From contig WJPL01000003.1 in the NCBI GenBank assembly GCA_009649675.1, positions 584,709-648,708 of the forward strand: a DNA stretch of 64,000 nt, in the 5' to 3' direction. The first letter of the stretch is position 1. Every line of letters begins with the position of its first letter. The notes beneath the pieces are model-generated. The model saw nothing but the letters and a program-made list of their open reading frames with translations. It made no database searches and was not told the DNA's origin. Source of the stretch: Alphaproteobacteria bacterium HT1-32 (GTDB lineage: Bacteria > Pseudomonadota > Alphaproteobacteria > Rhodospirillales > HT1-32). Positions 1 through 9,789 of this stretch are shown here, in pieces. The position numbers and the translations under genes are program-made.

Positions 1-946
1 AGGACACCTCGTCCGGCAACTTCCCGGCCTTGCTGAATTCGGCGCCGACATGCGCTTCACCCCGGTTTTCTGCCATTTCAACCTGTGCCTGACGCTCTGC
101 ATAACGTTTCCGCTGCTCTTCACTGCGTTCATCAATGCAATAGCCGCAGGAAACGCCGGGAACATAACTGGCTGAGTCCCGGTCGGCCTTGCTGAGCGGA
201 CGGCGACAGGCATGACAGAGCTCATGCTCACCGATCTCCAGACCGTGACCAACGGCCACCCGGTGATCAAAGACAAAGCATTCCCCCCGCCAGCGGCTTT
301 CCGTTTCCGGCACCGCCTCCAGATATTTCAGAATCCCACCTTTCAGGTGATAGACATCCTCAACCCCGTGATGTTTCAGGAATGATGTCGCCTTCTCACA
401 GCGAATCCCCCCGGTACAGAACATCGCAACCTTTTTGCTTTCCAGTTCTGTCCGGTGATCCTCAAACCATTTCGGAAAATCTCGAAAGGTTGGTGTCTTG
501 GGGTTGATGGCACCATCAAAACTGCCGATTTCCACCTCATAGTCATTTCGTGTGTCGATGACGACGACATCCGGATCAGCGATCAGGTCGTTCCAGTCCA
601 GAGGGTCAACATAGGTGCCGACTTCCCGTACCGGATCAATATCCGGAACGCCAAGCGCCACAATTTCCTTCTTCAGCCGAACCTTCAGCCGATAGAATGG
701 CATGGTCTCTGCTGTCGATTCCTTATGTTCCAGCGCCAGACAGCCGGGAAGTGCCCGTAAAGTTGCCATCGCCGCATCAATTCCGCTTCGGGAACCCGCG
801 ATCGTGCCATTCACCCCTTCTCCCGCAAGCAGAACAGTGCCACGCAGTTCATGCTCACGCAGAGCGGCTGCAAGCGGCTCTCGCAGGGCCGAAGGATCAT
901 CAAAGCGGGTGAAATGGTAGAAAGCCGAAACGATAATGTCAGTCAT
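1..946 (-). CDS. trhO: tRNA uridine(34) hydroxylase TrhO (YceA/rhodanese family), 3' end cut by window edge
   Basis: My translation of the minus strand from the ATG at 944-946 runs open to base 1, giving about 315 residues with no stop, so the C-terminus lies outside the window. TrhO hydroxylates uridine 34 of certain tRNAs, a step towards 5-(carboxy)methoxyuridine. The N-terminal part is the acylphosphatase-like domain of the family. The rhodanese domain follows, with DTRND near residue 131 and the active-site loop CTGGIRCEK holding the catalytic Cys177. Near the C-terminus two CxxC pairs (CHAC, CGYC) resemble a metal-binding knuckle. The family is usually 300-350 residues, so little is missing. 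It lies downstream of tRNA-Glu on the same strand and is probably transcribed separately. Confidence 0.93.
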   Translation of the reverse strand, partial: MTDIIVSAFYHFTRFDDPSALREPLAAALREHELRGTVLLAGEGVNGTIAGSRSGIDAAMATLRALPGCLALEHKESTAETMPFYRLKVRLKKEIVALGVPDIDPVREVGTYVDPLDWNDLIADPDVVVIDTRNDYEVEIGSFDGAINPKTPTFRDFPKWFEDHRTELESKKVAMFCTGGIRCEKATSFLKHHGVEDVYHLKGGILKYLEAVPETESRWRGECFVFDHRVAVGHGLEIGEHELCHACRRPLSKADRDSASYVPGVSCGYCIDERSEEQRKRYAERQAQVEMAENRGEAHVGAEFSKAGKLPDEVS

Positions 947-1020
947 GCCGCATCAAAGGGTTTGTTTCCCTATCCGTCAATATATGAGGCCCTGAGCAAA
1001 TGGTTGAACAGGCGAACAGG

Positions 1021-1040
1021 ACTGCCCGAAGGGCAGTTTT
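1021..1040. terminator. Small GC-rich hairpin between tRNA-Glu and trhO, possible terminator
   Basis: ACTGCCC (1021-1027) and GGGCAGT (1031-1037) form a perfect 7-bp stem with a GAA loop. On the plus strand four T follow it. On the minus strand, the direction of tRNA-Glu transcription, the arm is followed by CCTGTTCG, which is not a U-tract. It may end the tRNA-Glu transcript, but the call is weak. Confidence 0.35.
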
Positions 1041-1066
1041 ATGACAAAATGTGGGGAGAGATAAAA

Positions 1067-1142
<76 letters not shown>

Positions 1143-1157
1143 GCTAGAGGAGGGCCT

Positions 1158-1185
1158 ATGTAACCGTGGCCGCGGATGAAATCAA
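1158..1185 (-). promoter_or_regulatory. Weak candidate promoter for tRNA-Glu
   Basis: On the minus strand a TTGATT hexamer (1180-1185) and TTACAT (1158-1163) are 16 bp apart. A start site about 7 nt further on would lie just upstream of the tRNA 5' end at 1142. The match to the sigma-70 consensus is only partial, so this rests mainly on position in the 60-bp gap between recJ and the tRNA. Confidence 0.25.
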
Positions 1186-1202
1186 GCGGTCAAAAATAAA
1201 AA

Positions 1203-2999
1203 TTATGCACTTTCTGACGAAGCCACATCATCGATCATCAACTGCACCCGTCGTTCACCGTTCCACCAGTCCGCACGAACCCGTCCGGCCATATGCAGGG
1301 CACCCGGCCGGCGGCCCAGAAGTGCGGGACCAATGTCGGTTTCCATCGCCCGGAAAGCGATTGCTGAGATCTGCGGCCCGCCCCCCTGTCCCTGTATCCG
1401 GCAGGAAACATGATTCTGATCCTGACCAACCGCCTTTGAATAGGCAATCTGGACATCTGCCAGCATGAAACGCGGTTCCGGATTGCCGGCACCGAACGGT
1501 TCCATTGCCGCGAGCGCATCGACCAGGTCGGTCTGACAGGCCGACGGGCGCAGAATACCATCAAGGCGCAGTTCGGGGACCAGTTCCTGACCGTCGAGCA
1601 GTTCTTCAACACGCTCATCCAGAAACCCGGCAAGTTCCGGTATGGCCGATTCGGCGACAGAAAAACCGGCCGCCATCTTATGACCGCCGCCGCCGAGTAA
1701 AAGCCCGCTCTGGCGGGCCGCAATGACGGCAGCACCGAGATCAAAGCCGCTCATGGAGCGCCCCGACCCCTTCCCCTCACCCTTGTCGAGGGCAATGACG
1801 CAGGCCGGACGATTGTAGCGGTCTTTCAGACGGGAAGCGACAATGCCGATAACACCGGGATGCCATCCCTCACCCGCAGCAATCACAACACGTTTGCCAA
1901 AGCCCCGGCCCTCATCGACCTGTTCAATCGCCTGTGTCAGAACCTCGTCCTCAATCATCCGCCGCTCTGTATTGAAAGCATCAAGCCGTCCCGCAAGGTC
2001 AGCTGCCTCGGCTGCGTTGTCTGACGACAGCAGGCGGGTACCAAGTCCGGATTCGCCAACCCGTCCCCCGGCATTCACCCGGGGACCAAGCAGAAAGCCC
2101 AGATGCCAGGCAGCAGGTTTCTGGTCCAGCTTGGCGACATCTGCCAGTGCTGCGATACCGGTATTCCGACGCTGGGCCAGTACCTTCAGTCCCTGCGCCA
2201 CCAGTGCCCGGTTGAGGCCGGTCAGCGGCACCACATCGCAGACCGTACCAAGGGCCACAATATCAAGACTGTTCAGCAGATTCGGTTCCGGACGGTCCCT
2301 GTACCAGCCCGCGTCACGCAGTTTCCGGTTTACCGCAATCGCCATCAGAAAGGCGACACCGACCGCTGCCAGCAGTTTCAGGTCTTCACGACAGGTCTCA
2401 TCCAGACGGTTGGGATTAACCACCGCATAGGCATCCGGCGTGGTCGCTTCCATCGCATGATGATCGACAACAAGTACATCAAGCCCGGCTGCTGTCGCTG
2501 CCGCCAGCGGTTCATAGGCTGTTGCCCCGCAATCGACGGTGATGACCACCTTCGCGCCGTCGCGCTGCAATCGTTGTAATGCCGGTGTATTTGGCCCGTA
2601 GCCCTCAGCCACCCGGTCAGGGATATAAACGCTGACCTTTCCGCCGACAGACGCCAGAAACCGGTGCAGCAGGGCCGATGAGGTTGCGCCATCAACGTCA
2701 TAATCACCGAAAATGGCAATCTGCTCACCATCGCGAACCGCCGCAACAATACGCGACGCCGCACGTTCCATATCGATCAGGGAACCCGGGTCCGGCAGCA
2801 GTGAGCGCAGCCGGGGATCAAGATATTCGCTGGCATCATCCAGCCCGACACCGCGAGCCGCCAGCACCCGCCCGACGACATCCGGGATGCTCTGGCGCTG
2901 ACTCAGCGCAATGGCGAGGCGTTCGTCAACCGGGGCGAAAGTCCATTTCCGCCCGGTCAGCGAGCGGGAAACACCCGCGAATGCCCCGCCGCCGTCCAT
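1203..2999 (-). CDS. recJ: Single-stranded-DNA-specific exonuclease RecJ
   Basis: RecJ degrades single-stranded DNA 5' to 3' in recombination and mismatch or base-excision repair. The 598-residue protein has the DHH phosphoesterase signature: DYDVDG at 99-104, VDCG near 155-158 and DHH at 179-181. The DHHA1 domain with the GGGGHKMAAGF motif and the OB-like C-terminal domain follow. Length is normal for the family. The ATG overlaps the stop of glpX by one base (TAATG), so the two are probably translationally coupled. The stop is followed by a U-rich stretch, without a convincing hairpin, before tRNA-Glu. Confidence 0.97.
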   Translation of the reverse strand: MDGGGAFAGVSRSLTGRKWTFAPVDERLAIALSQRQSIPDVVGRVLAARGVGLDDASEYLDPRLRSLLPDPGSLIDMERAASRIVAAVRDGEQIAIFGDYDVDGATSSALLHRFLASVGGKVSVYIPDRVAEGYGPNTPALQRLQRDGAKVVITVDCGATAYEPLAAATAAGLDVLVVDHHAMEATTPDAYAVVNPNRLDETCREDLKLLAAVGVAFLMAIAVNRKLRDAGWYRDRPEPNLLNSLDIVALGTVCDVVPLTGLNRALVAQGLKVLAQRRNTGIAALADVAKLDQKPAAWHLGFLLGPRVNAGGRVGESGLGTRLLSSDNAAEAADLAGRLDAFNTERRMIEDEVLTQAIEQVDEGRGFGKRVVIAAGEGWHPGVIGIVASRLKDRYNRPACVIALDKGEGKGSGRSMSGFDLGAAVIAARQSGLLLGGGGHKMAAGFSVAESAIPELAGFLDERVEELLDGQELVPELRLDGILRPSACQTDLVDALAAMEPFGAGNPEPRFMLADVQIAYSKAVGQDQNHVSCRIQGQGGGPQISAIAFRAMETDIGPALLGRRPGALHMAGRVRADWWNGERRVQLMIDDVASSESA

Positions 3000-3979
3000 T
3001 ATTTCGTATCGGGGTCGAACCCGCTCTTGCGCTCAAAATTGTGGTGCGATTCGATGTAACGAACCGTGCCGGTTTTGGACCGCATCACCAGCGAATGGGT
3101 GGTGGCCCCGCCCGGAATGCGGCGCACGCCCTGCAACATCGAACCCGGTGTCACACCGGTTGTTGCGAACATCACATCACCTTTCGCAAGGTCCAGCAGG
3201 TCATATTTGCGACCGAGGTCCGTGATGCCACAGCGGGCGGCACGAGCCTTTTCATCGTCATTGCGGAAAACCAGACGACCCTGCATCTGACCACCAATGC
3301 AGCGCAAGGCTGCGGCTGCCAGAACACCTTCCGGTGCGCCGCCGGTACCGACATAAAGATCAATGCCGGTGCTTGGCGTCGCTGTGGCGATAACGCCCGC
3401 GACATCACCATCGGTAATCAGGCTGATGCGGGCACCCGCTTCACGGATCTTGCGGATATATTCTTCATGCCGGGGACGGTCGAGAACACAGACCACCAGA
3501 TCAGAGATGTCCATTTTCTTGGCTTTCGCCAGGTTTTTGACATTCACGGCGATATCTTCGTCGAGATCGACAATGCCATCCGGCAGACCACCGCCAACGG
3601 CGATCTTGTCCATATAGGTATCCGGTGAATTGAGGAACCCGCCCTCTTCCGCCATGGCAATCACAGCCAGCGCATTCGCGCCACCTTTGGCCGTAATGGT
3701 CGTGCCCTCCAGCGGGTCCAGCGCGATATCGATTTTCGGGCCACCGGCACCGACCTTCTCACCGATATACAGCATTGGCGCTTCATCGCGCTCGCCCTCA
3801 CCGATAACGACGGTGCCGTCGATCTGCAGTCCGTTGAGCGCCGAACGCATGGCGTCCACCGCAGCCTGATCGGCAGCTTTCTCGTCTCCCCGACCCATCA
3901 GTTTCGATGCGGCAAGCGCAGCAGCTTCAGTAACCCGCACCACTTCAAGAGCGAGATTACGATCCATCTTTGTAGTCAT
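2999..3979 (-). CDS. glpX: Class II fructose-1,6-bisphosphatase GlpX
   Basis: GlpX hydrolyses fructose 1,6-bisphosphate to fructose 6-phosphate in gluconeogenesis and needs a divalent metal. The 326-residue protein shows the class II signatures GEGERDEAPML and DPLEGTT, with the metal-binding acidic residues in both, and a GGAPEGV loop in the second half. AAGGAA lies upstream of the ATG at 3977-3979. It sits 57 bp downstream of hom and overlaps recJ by one base. I recall hom-glpX-recJ as a common order in alphaproteobacteria, which supports the call and suggests one transcript. Confidence 0.97.
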   Translation of the reverse strand: MTTKMDRNLALEVVRVTEAAALAASKLMGRGDEKAADQAAVDAMRSALNGLQIDGTVVIGEGERDEAPMLYIGEKVGAGGPKIDIALDPLEGTTITAKGGANALAVIAMAEEGGFLNSPDTYMDKIAVGGGLPDGIVDLDEDIAVNVKNLAKAKKMDISDLVVCVLDRPRHEEYIRKIREAGARISLITDGDVAGVIATATPSTGIDLYVGTGGAPEGVLAAAALRCIGGQMQGRLVFRNDDEKARAARCGITDLGRKYDLLDLAKGDVMFATTGVTPGSMLQGVRRIPGGATTHSLVMRSKTGTVRYIESHHNFERKSGFDPDTK

Positions 3980-4036
3980 GACATTTCCTTAACAGACGGC
4001 GGCCAATTGACGACTCGGCCACGATTGTAGACTCAA

Positions 4037-5332
4037 TTACAGGGTTTCAATACGAATCATGCGTGGTTCTTCCACACAAACGTCCAGAGCACTGATACGG
4101 CGCATCGCCTCAACCATTGCTGCTTCCCGTGTTTCATGGGTGGTCAGCACCAGCGGCACCGGCTCCCCGGGGTCACGGGCGCGTTGCATGAGGTTGGAAA
4201 TTGAAACCTCCATATCGCGCAAAATAGCAGCGATTTCAGCAACAACACCGGCTTTGTCCACCACCGACAGGCGAACGTAATAACTACAGATATGCTCATC
4301 CATGGGAGCGGGCTGGATATCGCGAAGATGGTCAGCCGGCGCGCCAAAAGCCGGCGTTGTGCGGCCAGCCGCAATATCCACAATATCCGCAACAATGGCA
4401 GACGCCGTCGGGCCACCACCTGCGCCACGGCCTTCATAAAGTGTCTGTCCGACAAAATCGCCTTCCACCACAACAGCGTTGAAGACATCCTCGACATGAG
4501 CAATTGGTGCTTCCTTCGGCACCATGCAGGGATGAACCCGCTGCTCCAGCCCCGCATCGGTCAGCTTTGCCGTTCCCAGCAGCTTGATCCGGTAGCCGAG
4601 TTCTTCCGCAAATGCGATATCGGTCGGTGATACATGGCGGATACCATCCGTGTAGACCGCATCAAAGTTCAGGCGAACGCCGAATGCGAGGCTGGCCAGC
4701 AGAGCCAGCTTGTGCGCGGCATCAATACCGTCGATATCAAATGTCGGGTCCAGTTCGGCATAACCCTTTGCCTGCGCATCGGCGAGGACATCATCGAACA
4801 ACGCGCCGGTTTCGCGCATTTCCGTCAGGATATAATTGCAGGTACCGTTCAGAATGCCCGTCACCCGGCTGTGACGGTTTGCCGCCAGCCCTTCACGCAG
4901 CGCCTTGATGATCGGAATACCGCCGGCAACTGCCGCTTCATAGGCCAGACTGCATTTTGCGGCTTCTGCCGCCGCCGCAATGTCCATTCCGTGATGAGCC
5001 AGCAATGCCTTGTTCGCCGTCACCACGGAACGTCCTGCGGCAATGGCATTATCAATGACATCACGGGCCATGCCCGTTTCACCGCCAATAACCTCAACGA
5101 TAATGTCCGCATCAGCCTGCGTCGCCATTTCAGCGGCATCGTCGAACCAGGTCACCCCTGTAAGGTCAATCCTCCTGTCCCGGCTACGGTCGCGGGCGGA
5201 AACGGCTGTGACAACAATCTTGCGGCCGGCACGCGCCGACAGCAGATCCTGATTTGTCGCAATCAGCCGGACGGTCTCCGCACCGACGGTTCCAAGGCCG
5301 GCGACGGCGACTTTACAGGGTTGGTCTGACAT
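4037..5332 (-). CDS. hom: Homoserine dehydrogenase
   Basis: This enzyme reduces aspartate 4-semialdehyde to homoserine, the branch point to threonine and methionine. The 431-residue monofunctional form begins with the Rossmann motif GLGTVGAETV (about 11-20). It has the substrate-domain signature NGTCNYILTEM, a conserved acidic stretch including ELDPTFDIDG, and a C-terminal ACT domain (about 350-430, beginning YYVRLSV) expected to mediate feedback control by threonine. It lies 9 bp downstream of the aminotransferase gene and is followed by glpX on the same strand, so an amino-acid operon alaC-hom is likely. Confidence 0.97.
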   Translation of the reverse strand: MSDQPCKVAVAGLGTVGAETVRLIATNQDLLSARAGRKIVVTAVSARDRSRDRRIDLTGVTWFDDAAEMATQADADIIVEVIGGETGMARDVIDNAIAAGRSVVTANKALLAHHGMDIAAAAEAAKCSLAYEAAVAGGIPIIKALREGLAANRHSRVTGILNGTCNYILTEMRETGALFDDVLADAQAKGYAELDPTFDIDGIDAAHKLALLASLAFGVRLNFDAVYTDGIRHVSPTDIAFAEELGYRIKLLGTAKLTDAGLEQRVHPCMVPKEAPIAHVEDVFNAVVVEGDFVGQTLYEGRGAGGGPTASAIVADIVDIAAGRTTPAFGAPADHLRDIQPAPMDEHICSYYVRLSVVDKAGVVAEIAAILRDMEVSISNLMQRARDPGEPVPLVLTTHETREAAMVEAMRRISALDVCVEEPRMIRIETL

Positions 5333-5341
5333 ATTTTATCC

Positions 5342-6565
5342 TCAGGAAGCCTTGCGTTCCGCCGACTCTGCTGACGACGAGCCCAGGAACGCCTTGATGT
5401 TCCGAACCGCCTGGCGAATGCGTTGTTCATTCTCCACCAGTGCAATCCGGACGTGATTATCACCATGCTCGCCAAACCCGATGCCGGGGGCGACGGCTAC
5501 TTTTGCCTCGCTCAACAGCAGTTTTGCAAACTCGTTTGAACCGAGATGGGCAAATTTCGGCGGCACCGGTGCCCAGGCAAACATGGTAGCGGCCGGTGAC
5601 GGCACGTCCCAGCCGGCTGAAGCCAGGCCGGAAATCAGGACATCGCGGCGCGCCTTGTAGCGACTGCGCATCTCATCGACGCAATCCTGCGGGCCATTCA
5701 TCGCTGCGGCAGCCGCAACCTGAATCGGCGTAAAGGCACCATAATCAAGATAGCTTTTGATTCGGGCCAGCGCCGCGATCAGCCGCACATTCCCTGCAGC
5801 GAATCCGATCCGCCAGCCCGGCATGGAATAGGTCTTGCTGAGCGAGGTGAATTCGACGGCGATTTCCTTGGCACCGGGGATTTCGAGAATAGACGGCGGC
5901 GGAACGTCATCAAAATAGACTTCCGAATAAGCCAAATCAGACAGAATCCAGATCTTCTGTTCCCGGCAGAATTTTACGATATCGCGATAAAAATCGAGGG
6001 TGGCGACTTCTGCCGTCGGGTTCGACGGGAAGTTGATCACCACAGCCGTCGGGCGGGGAACAGAGTGAATAACCGCCCGTTCCAGTGCTTCGAGGAAATT
6101 ATCATCCGGCGTGGACGGAATATTGCGAACCGAACCGCCGGCAATGATGAAGCCGAACTGGTGAATCGGATAAGACGGATTTGGCGCCAGAATAATATCG
6201 CCGGGACTGGTGATAGCCTGCGCTAGGTTGGCCAGCCCTTCCTTCGACCCCAGGGTCACGATGGCTTCGCTTTCCGGATCAATATCGACACCGAAGCGGC
6301 GCTGGTAATAACCCGACAACGCCTTGCGCAGACCGGGAATTCCACGGGAATTTGAGTAACGGTGTGTCCGGCCGTCAGCCGCAGCCTCGGTCATTTTGGC
6401 AACGATATGCGGAGGAGTCGGGAAGTCCGGATTTCCCATCCCGAAATCGATAATGTCCTCGCCACGCGCCCGGGCCTTGGCCTTCATCGCGTTGACTTCA
6501 GCAAACACATAAGGCGGAAGCCGCCGAATACGGTAAAATTCGTCATTCATGATGTGTATATCCAT
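5342..6565 (-). CDS. alaC: PLP-dependent class I/II aminotransferase, AlaC type
   Basis: The sequence resembles glutamate-pyruvate aminotransferase AlaC throughout, including RIRRLPPYVF near the start, SNPTAEV, and the PLP lysine K244 in SLSKTYSMPGWR. D210 (LSDLAYSEVYF) would bind the pyridine nitrogen. The length of 407 residues is normal. Genes of this type in alphaproteobacteria are often labelled LL-diaminopimelate aminotransferase, and the true amino-acid substrate cannot be decided here. The first ATG is chosen because AAGGG lies about 10 nt upstream; the internal ATG five codons later has no Shine-Dalgarno sequence. It is the first gene of the alaC-hom-glpX-recJ run. Confidence 0.85.
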   Translation of the reverse strand: MDIHIMNDEFYRIRRLPPYVFAEVNAMKAKARARGEDIIDFGMGNPDFPTPPHIVAKMTEAAADGRTHRYSNSRGIPGLRKALSGYYQRRFGVDIDPESEAIVTLGSKEGLANLAQAITSPGDIILAPNPSYPIHQFGFIIAGGSVRNIPSTPDDNFLEALERAVIHSVPRPTAVVINFPSNPTAEVATLDFYRDIVKFCREQKIWILSDLAYSEVYFDDVPPPSILEIPGAKEIAVEFTSLSKTYSMPGWRIGFAAGNVRLIAALARIKSYLDYGAFTPIQVAAAAAMNGPQDCVDEMRSRYKARRDVLISGLASAGWDVPSPAATMFAWAPVPPKFAHLGSNEFAKLLLSEAKVAVAPGIGFGEHGDNHVRIALVENEQRIRQAVRNIKAFLGSSSAESAERKAS

Positions 6566-6631
6566 CGACAGCCGACCCTTGTCGGCGAGAGAAAATATTT
6601 ATCCTGCGCCGCGAGAACGCACCAGCACGCC

Positions 6632-7747
6632 TTAAAGATCGATATAAATCTCTGCCCGTCGATTACCTGCTTCACCGGACGGCATGACTTCCAGATAGCG
6701 CGGCTCGCTGGCACTGGCACCGCCGACATACAGACGTTGCGGAGCCACACCCATGGCAACGATTGCCTGCGCGACCGAACTTGCCCGGGCTGCCGAAATT
6801 CTGGCGTTCACATCAGAATGGCGCGAAGGGTCCATGTCCTGGGTGCGGCGTGATGCATGACCAACAACGCGGAGCGTACCACCACGGGCGGCAGCGATCT
6901 GGGCCACCTGCGAAAGAATCTGACGGTCACGGTCCGACAGATTGGCGGAACCATTGTTGAACTGAATGGTCGCCAGATGAACGGACTGACCGGCACCTGA
7001 CGACACATAGGCTGCGAGCGGCTGCGTACCAGCGGGAATATTTCCGCCGGCGGACGGTACCATATTCAGGGTCGGGGCTGAACCATAGCCTACCGAATTA
7101 GAGGAAATCACCAGCGTCCCCTGACTTGAAGCGGAGTCAAATGTTTGCCCTGCAAACTGCTGATTTTGCTGAAAATTACCCTGCTCAAGCGGAGCCTGTA
7201 GACGTGGAGAAGGCGGTGCCGGAATAGCCGCAGCCGGAGGGGCCGGCGGAGCTGGAATAGCAGCTGGCGGAGTAACCTGGGGAGCGGCTGACGGTGTGGG
7301 TGCTACCGGCTCGGCGGCGGCAACCGGCTTTGGCGGTGTCGGATTCAGGGCGCGGCGCGGTGCATCGCGGGTCGCGGCCGGGTTCTCCGTATATCGGGCA
7401 TTCTCGTTATCGGCGACCAGCCCTTCGGTCAGTTTCTTGCGCTGTTCTTCAGAGGAGACGCTCGGTTTATCCGGAACTGAAGCCAGATTTGGATATTCTC
7501 CGTCTTCACCCGGAAGTGCCGGTTTTTCATTCTCGGCTGTCTTTGTCTCTTCATCGCCGGAGAAAAACTCTGTCGTTCCCTTGTACCATTCGACCGGGTT
7601 CACCGCATCAGGCACTGACGAACAGGCTGTCAGCGTAAAACAGGCAGCCGCGACAAAACCAGCCGTTCGCCAGATATTATGGGCATTCCGACCGCCAGCG
7701 CGGGGATGATCAACAAGATATTGGGCAACGGTGTTGTCCAGTTTCAT
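6632..7747 (-). CDS. OmpA-family peptidoglycan-binding lipoprotein with a proline-rich linker
   Basis: The 371-residue protein starts with a long, basic n-region (residues 1-27), a hydrophobic core and a lipobox LTAC with Cys42. Ser at +2 suggests the outer membrane. Residues about 140-185 are Pro/Ala-rich, repeating PAPP and AIPAPP units, and look like a flexible periplasmic spacer. The last 120 residues are an OmpA-like domain that should bind diaminopimelate in peptidoglycan, with TIQFNNGSANLS, GHASRR and NARISAARASSV. No beta-barrel is visible, so this is a tether and not a porin. No later in-frame start lies before the signal sequence. It is divergent from phaC. Confidence 0.85.
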   Translation of the reverse strand: MKLDNTVAQYLVDHPRAGGRNAHNIWRTAGFVAAACFTLTACSSVPDAVNPVEWYKGTTEFFSGDEETKTAENEKPALPGEDGEYPNLASVPDKPSVSSEEQRKKLTEGLVADNENARYTENPAATRDAPRRALNPTPPKPVAAAEPVAPTPSAAPQVTPPAAIPAPPAPPAAAIPAPPSPRLQAPLEQGNFQQNQQFAGQTFDSASSQGTLVISSNSVGYGSAPTLNMVPSAGGNIPAGTQPLAAYVSSGAGQSVHLATIQFNNGSANLSDRDRQILSQVAQIAAARGGTLRVVGHASRRTQDMDPSRHSDVNARISAARASSVAQAIVAMGVAPQRLYVGGASASEPRYLEVMPSGEAGNRRAEIYIDL

Positions 7748-7954
7748 GGTCTGCTACCTGTGTTTACTTCGGCCAAAAGCGCGTTATTCGCCCTGACACA
7801 TAAATGAGCCTGTACCGTTTTACAAAACGTGAAGGCAAACGTATAGCCTCACGTCAATTTTGTTGCACGATAGTTCACATCCTCATGTGCGACGGTTGAA
7901 CCTGCCTCTTGCCCCCTGTAGCGTTTATCTACAATAAAAAAACGGGGAAAATCC
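7748..7954. promoter_or_regulatory. 207-bp divergent intergenic region with small dyads between the OmpA lipoprotein gene and phaC
   Basis: The region must hold promoters for both flanking genes. It contains a perfect 6-bp dyad CGTTTT-AC-AAAACG at 7816-7829, a bulged stem ACGTGAAGGC/GCCTCACGT at about 7828-7854, and CACAT-CCTC-ATGTG at 7876-7889. A TACAAT hexamer lies shortly before phaC, but its candidate -35 (TTGCCC) has a 15-bp spacer. No confident promoter can be assigned. The dyads are candidate operator sites only. Confidence 0.35.
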
Positions 7955-9775
7955 ATGGCTGAAAATAAGGGCACGCAGACCGAATTGCCGGATCCTGCCG
8001 AAATTTCCGCCACAATGGCGAGCATTGCCGAAAGAAGCCAACGCATCGTCGCCGAGTTTCTGGCCCGTCAGGGCAATACCGGCTCCGCTGATCCGGCAGC
8101 ACTCGATCCGCTGAATATCGGGTCTGCTTTCATGGAGATGACCTCCCGGATGATGAGCAATCCGGGGAAAATGGTCGAAGCACAGATGTCACTGTGGCAG
8201 GATTATATGGATCTCTGGCAGTCCACAGCCCGTCGGATGATGGGTGAAAGTTCAGGCGACCTGATCGAGCCTGACCGTGATGACCGCCGGTTCCGCGATG
8301 AAATGTGGAACGAGAACGAGGTTTTCGATTACATCAAACAATCCTACCTGCTGTCTGCCCGCTGGATACAGGATGTTGTCCGCGATGTGGACGGTCTGGA
8401 CGACAAGACCGCAGCCAAGGTTGATTTTTATACCCGGCAGTTCGTCGACGCCCTGGCGCCCACCAATTTTGTCCTCACCAACCCGGAAGTACTGCGTACG
8501 ACGCTCGAATCGGGCGGGGAAAATCTCATCAACGGTCTCAACAACCTGCTCTCCGATCTCGAAGACGGGAAAGGCAAGCTGCGGATCAGGATGACCGATC
8601 AGGATGCGTTCGATGTAGGCAAGAATATCGCCGTCACACCGGGCAAGGTCGTCTTCCAGAACGATCTGATGCAATTGATCCAGTATACGCCGACCACCGA
8701 AAAGGTCGCAAAAACGCCACTGATGATCATTCCGCCCTGGATCAACAAGTTCTACATTCTGGATCTGCGGGAAAAGAACAGCTTCATCAAATGGGCGGTC
8801 GGCGAAGGTCATACGGTATTTGTCGTCTCCTGGGTGAATCCCGATGGCTCCCTGCGCGACAAGTCATTTGAAGACTACATGCTGGAGGGTCCGATAGCGG
8901 GGCTGGAGGCGGTCGAGAAAGCGACAGGCGTCAAGAAGATCAATGTTATCGGCTACTGCCTCGGCGGAACCCTGCTGGCCTCTGCCCTGTCCTACATGAA
9001 AACGAAGAAGATTGATCGCGTTGCCTCGGCGACCTTCTTCACCACCATGGTGGATTTCTCGGAAGCCGGCGAACTGGGTGTCTTCATTGATGAAACCCAG
9101 CTGGCCCATCTTGAGAAGAAGATGGACGAGCGCGGTTTCCTTGAAGGATCGGAAATGGCGACGACCTTCAACATGTTGCGTGCCAATGATCTGATCTGGT
9201 CATTCGTGGTGAACAACTACCTGCTCGGCAAGGAACCCTTCCCCTTCGACCTGCTGTACTGGAATTCCGATTCCACCCGGATGCCTGCCGCGATGCACAG
9301 TTTCTACCTGCGGCGGATGTATCAGGAAAACAAGCTGGTGGAACCCGGTGGCATCGAGCTTTGCGGCGTGCCGATCGACCTGACCAGTATCGAGCTTCCG
9401 GCTTATATCATCTCGACCCGCGAAGATCATATCGCCCCCTGGAAATCGACCTACGCAGCAACCCAGCTGTACAAGGGGCCAACCCGGTTTGTCCTTGCCG
9501 GCTCAGGCCATATCGCCGGAATCGTCAATCCGCCGGCTGCCAACAAGTACGGTTACTGGACGAACAACCGGAAAGCCAAGTCACCGGATACCTGGTTCAA
9601 GGGCGCAACCCAGCATGAAGGATCATGGTGGAATGACTGGAATGAATGGGTTGGGAAGTTTGCCGGGGGGCAGGTCGACGCCCGTATCCCGGGCGATGGA
9701 AAACTGAAGGTTATTGAGGATGCTCCGGGCAGCTATGTCAAAGTCCGGGCAACTGATGGTGACGGGAAATCCTGA
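7955..9775 (+). CDS. phaC: Class I poly(3-hydroxyalkanoate) synthase PhaC
   Basis: PhaC polymerises (R)-3-hydroxyacyl-CoA into polyhydroxyalkanoate storage granules. The 606-residue length fits class I. The N-terminal PhaC domain covers about residues 90-260. The alpha/beta-hydrolase core carries the modified lipase box GYCLGG with nucleophile Cys335, the acid Asp in STREDHIAPW and the His in GSGHIAGIVNPP, and C-terminal tryptophan-rich stretches (GSWWNDWNEW). GGGGA lies 7 nt before the ATG. The gene is followed after 14 bp by a formyltransferase-like gene, probably in one operon. No phaA, phaB, phasin or phaR is in the window. Confidence 0.96.
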   Translation: MAENKGTQTELPDPAEISATMASIAERSQRIVAEFLARQGNTGSADPAALDPLNIGSAFMEMTSRMMSNPGKMVEAQMSLWQDYMDLWQSTARRMMGESSGDLIEPDRDDRRFRDEMWNENEVFDYIKQSYLLSARWIQDVVRDVDGLDDKTAAKVDFYTRQFVDALAPTNFVLTNPEVLRTTLESGGENLINGLNNLLSDLEDGKGKLRIRMTDQDAFDVGKNIAVTPGKVVFQNDLMQLIQYTPTTEKVAKTPLMIIPPWINKFYILDLREKNSFIKWAVGEGHTVFVVSWVNPDGSLRDKSFEDYMLEGPIAGLEAVEKATGVKKINVIGYCLGGTLLASALSYMKTKKIDRVASATFFTTMVDFSEAGELGVFIDETQLAHLEKKMDERGFLEGSEMATTFNMLRANDLIWSFVVNNYLLGKEPFPFDLLYWNSDSTRMPAAMHSFYLRRMYQENKLVEPGGIELCGVPIDLTSIELPAYIISTREDHIAPWKSTYAATQLYKGPTRFVLAGSGHIAGIVNPPAANKYGYWTNNRKAKSPDTWFKGATQHEGSWWNDWNEWVGKFAGGQVDARIPGDGKLKVIEDAPGSYVKVRATDGDGKS

Positions 9776-9789
9776 CCTGAAGGCCGGAG

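Noticed and set aside
7201..7330. Tandem DNA repeat in the OmpA lipoprotein gene
   Set aside because: The Pro/Ala repetition is at protein level with varied codons; it is a linker and not a true DNA repeat array.
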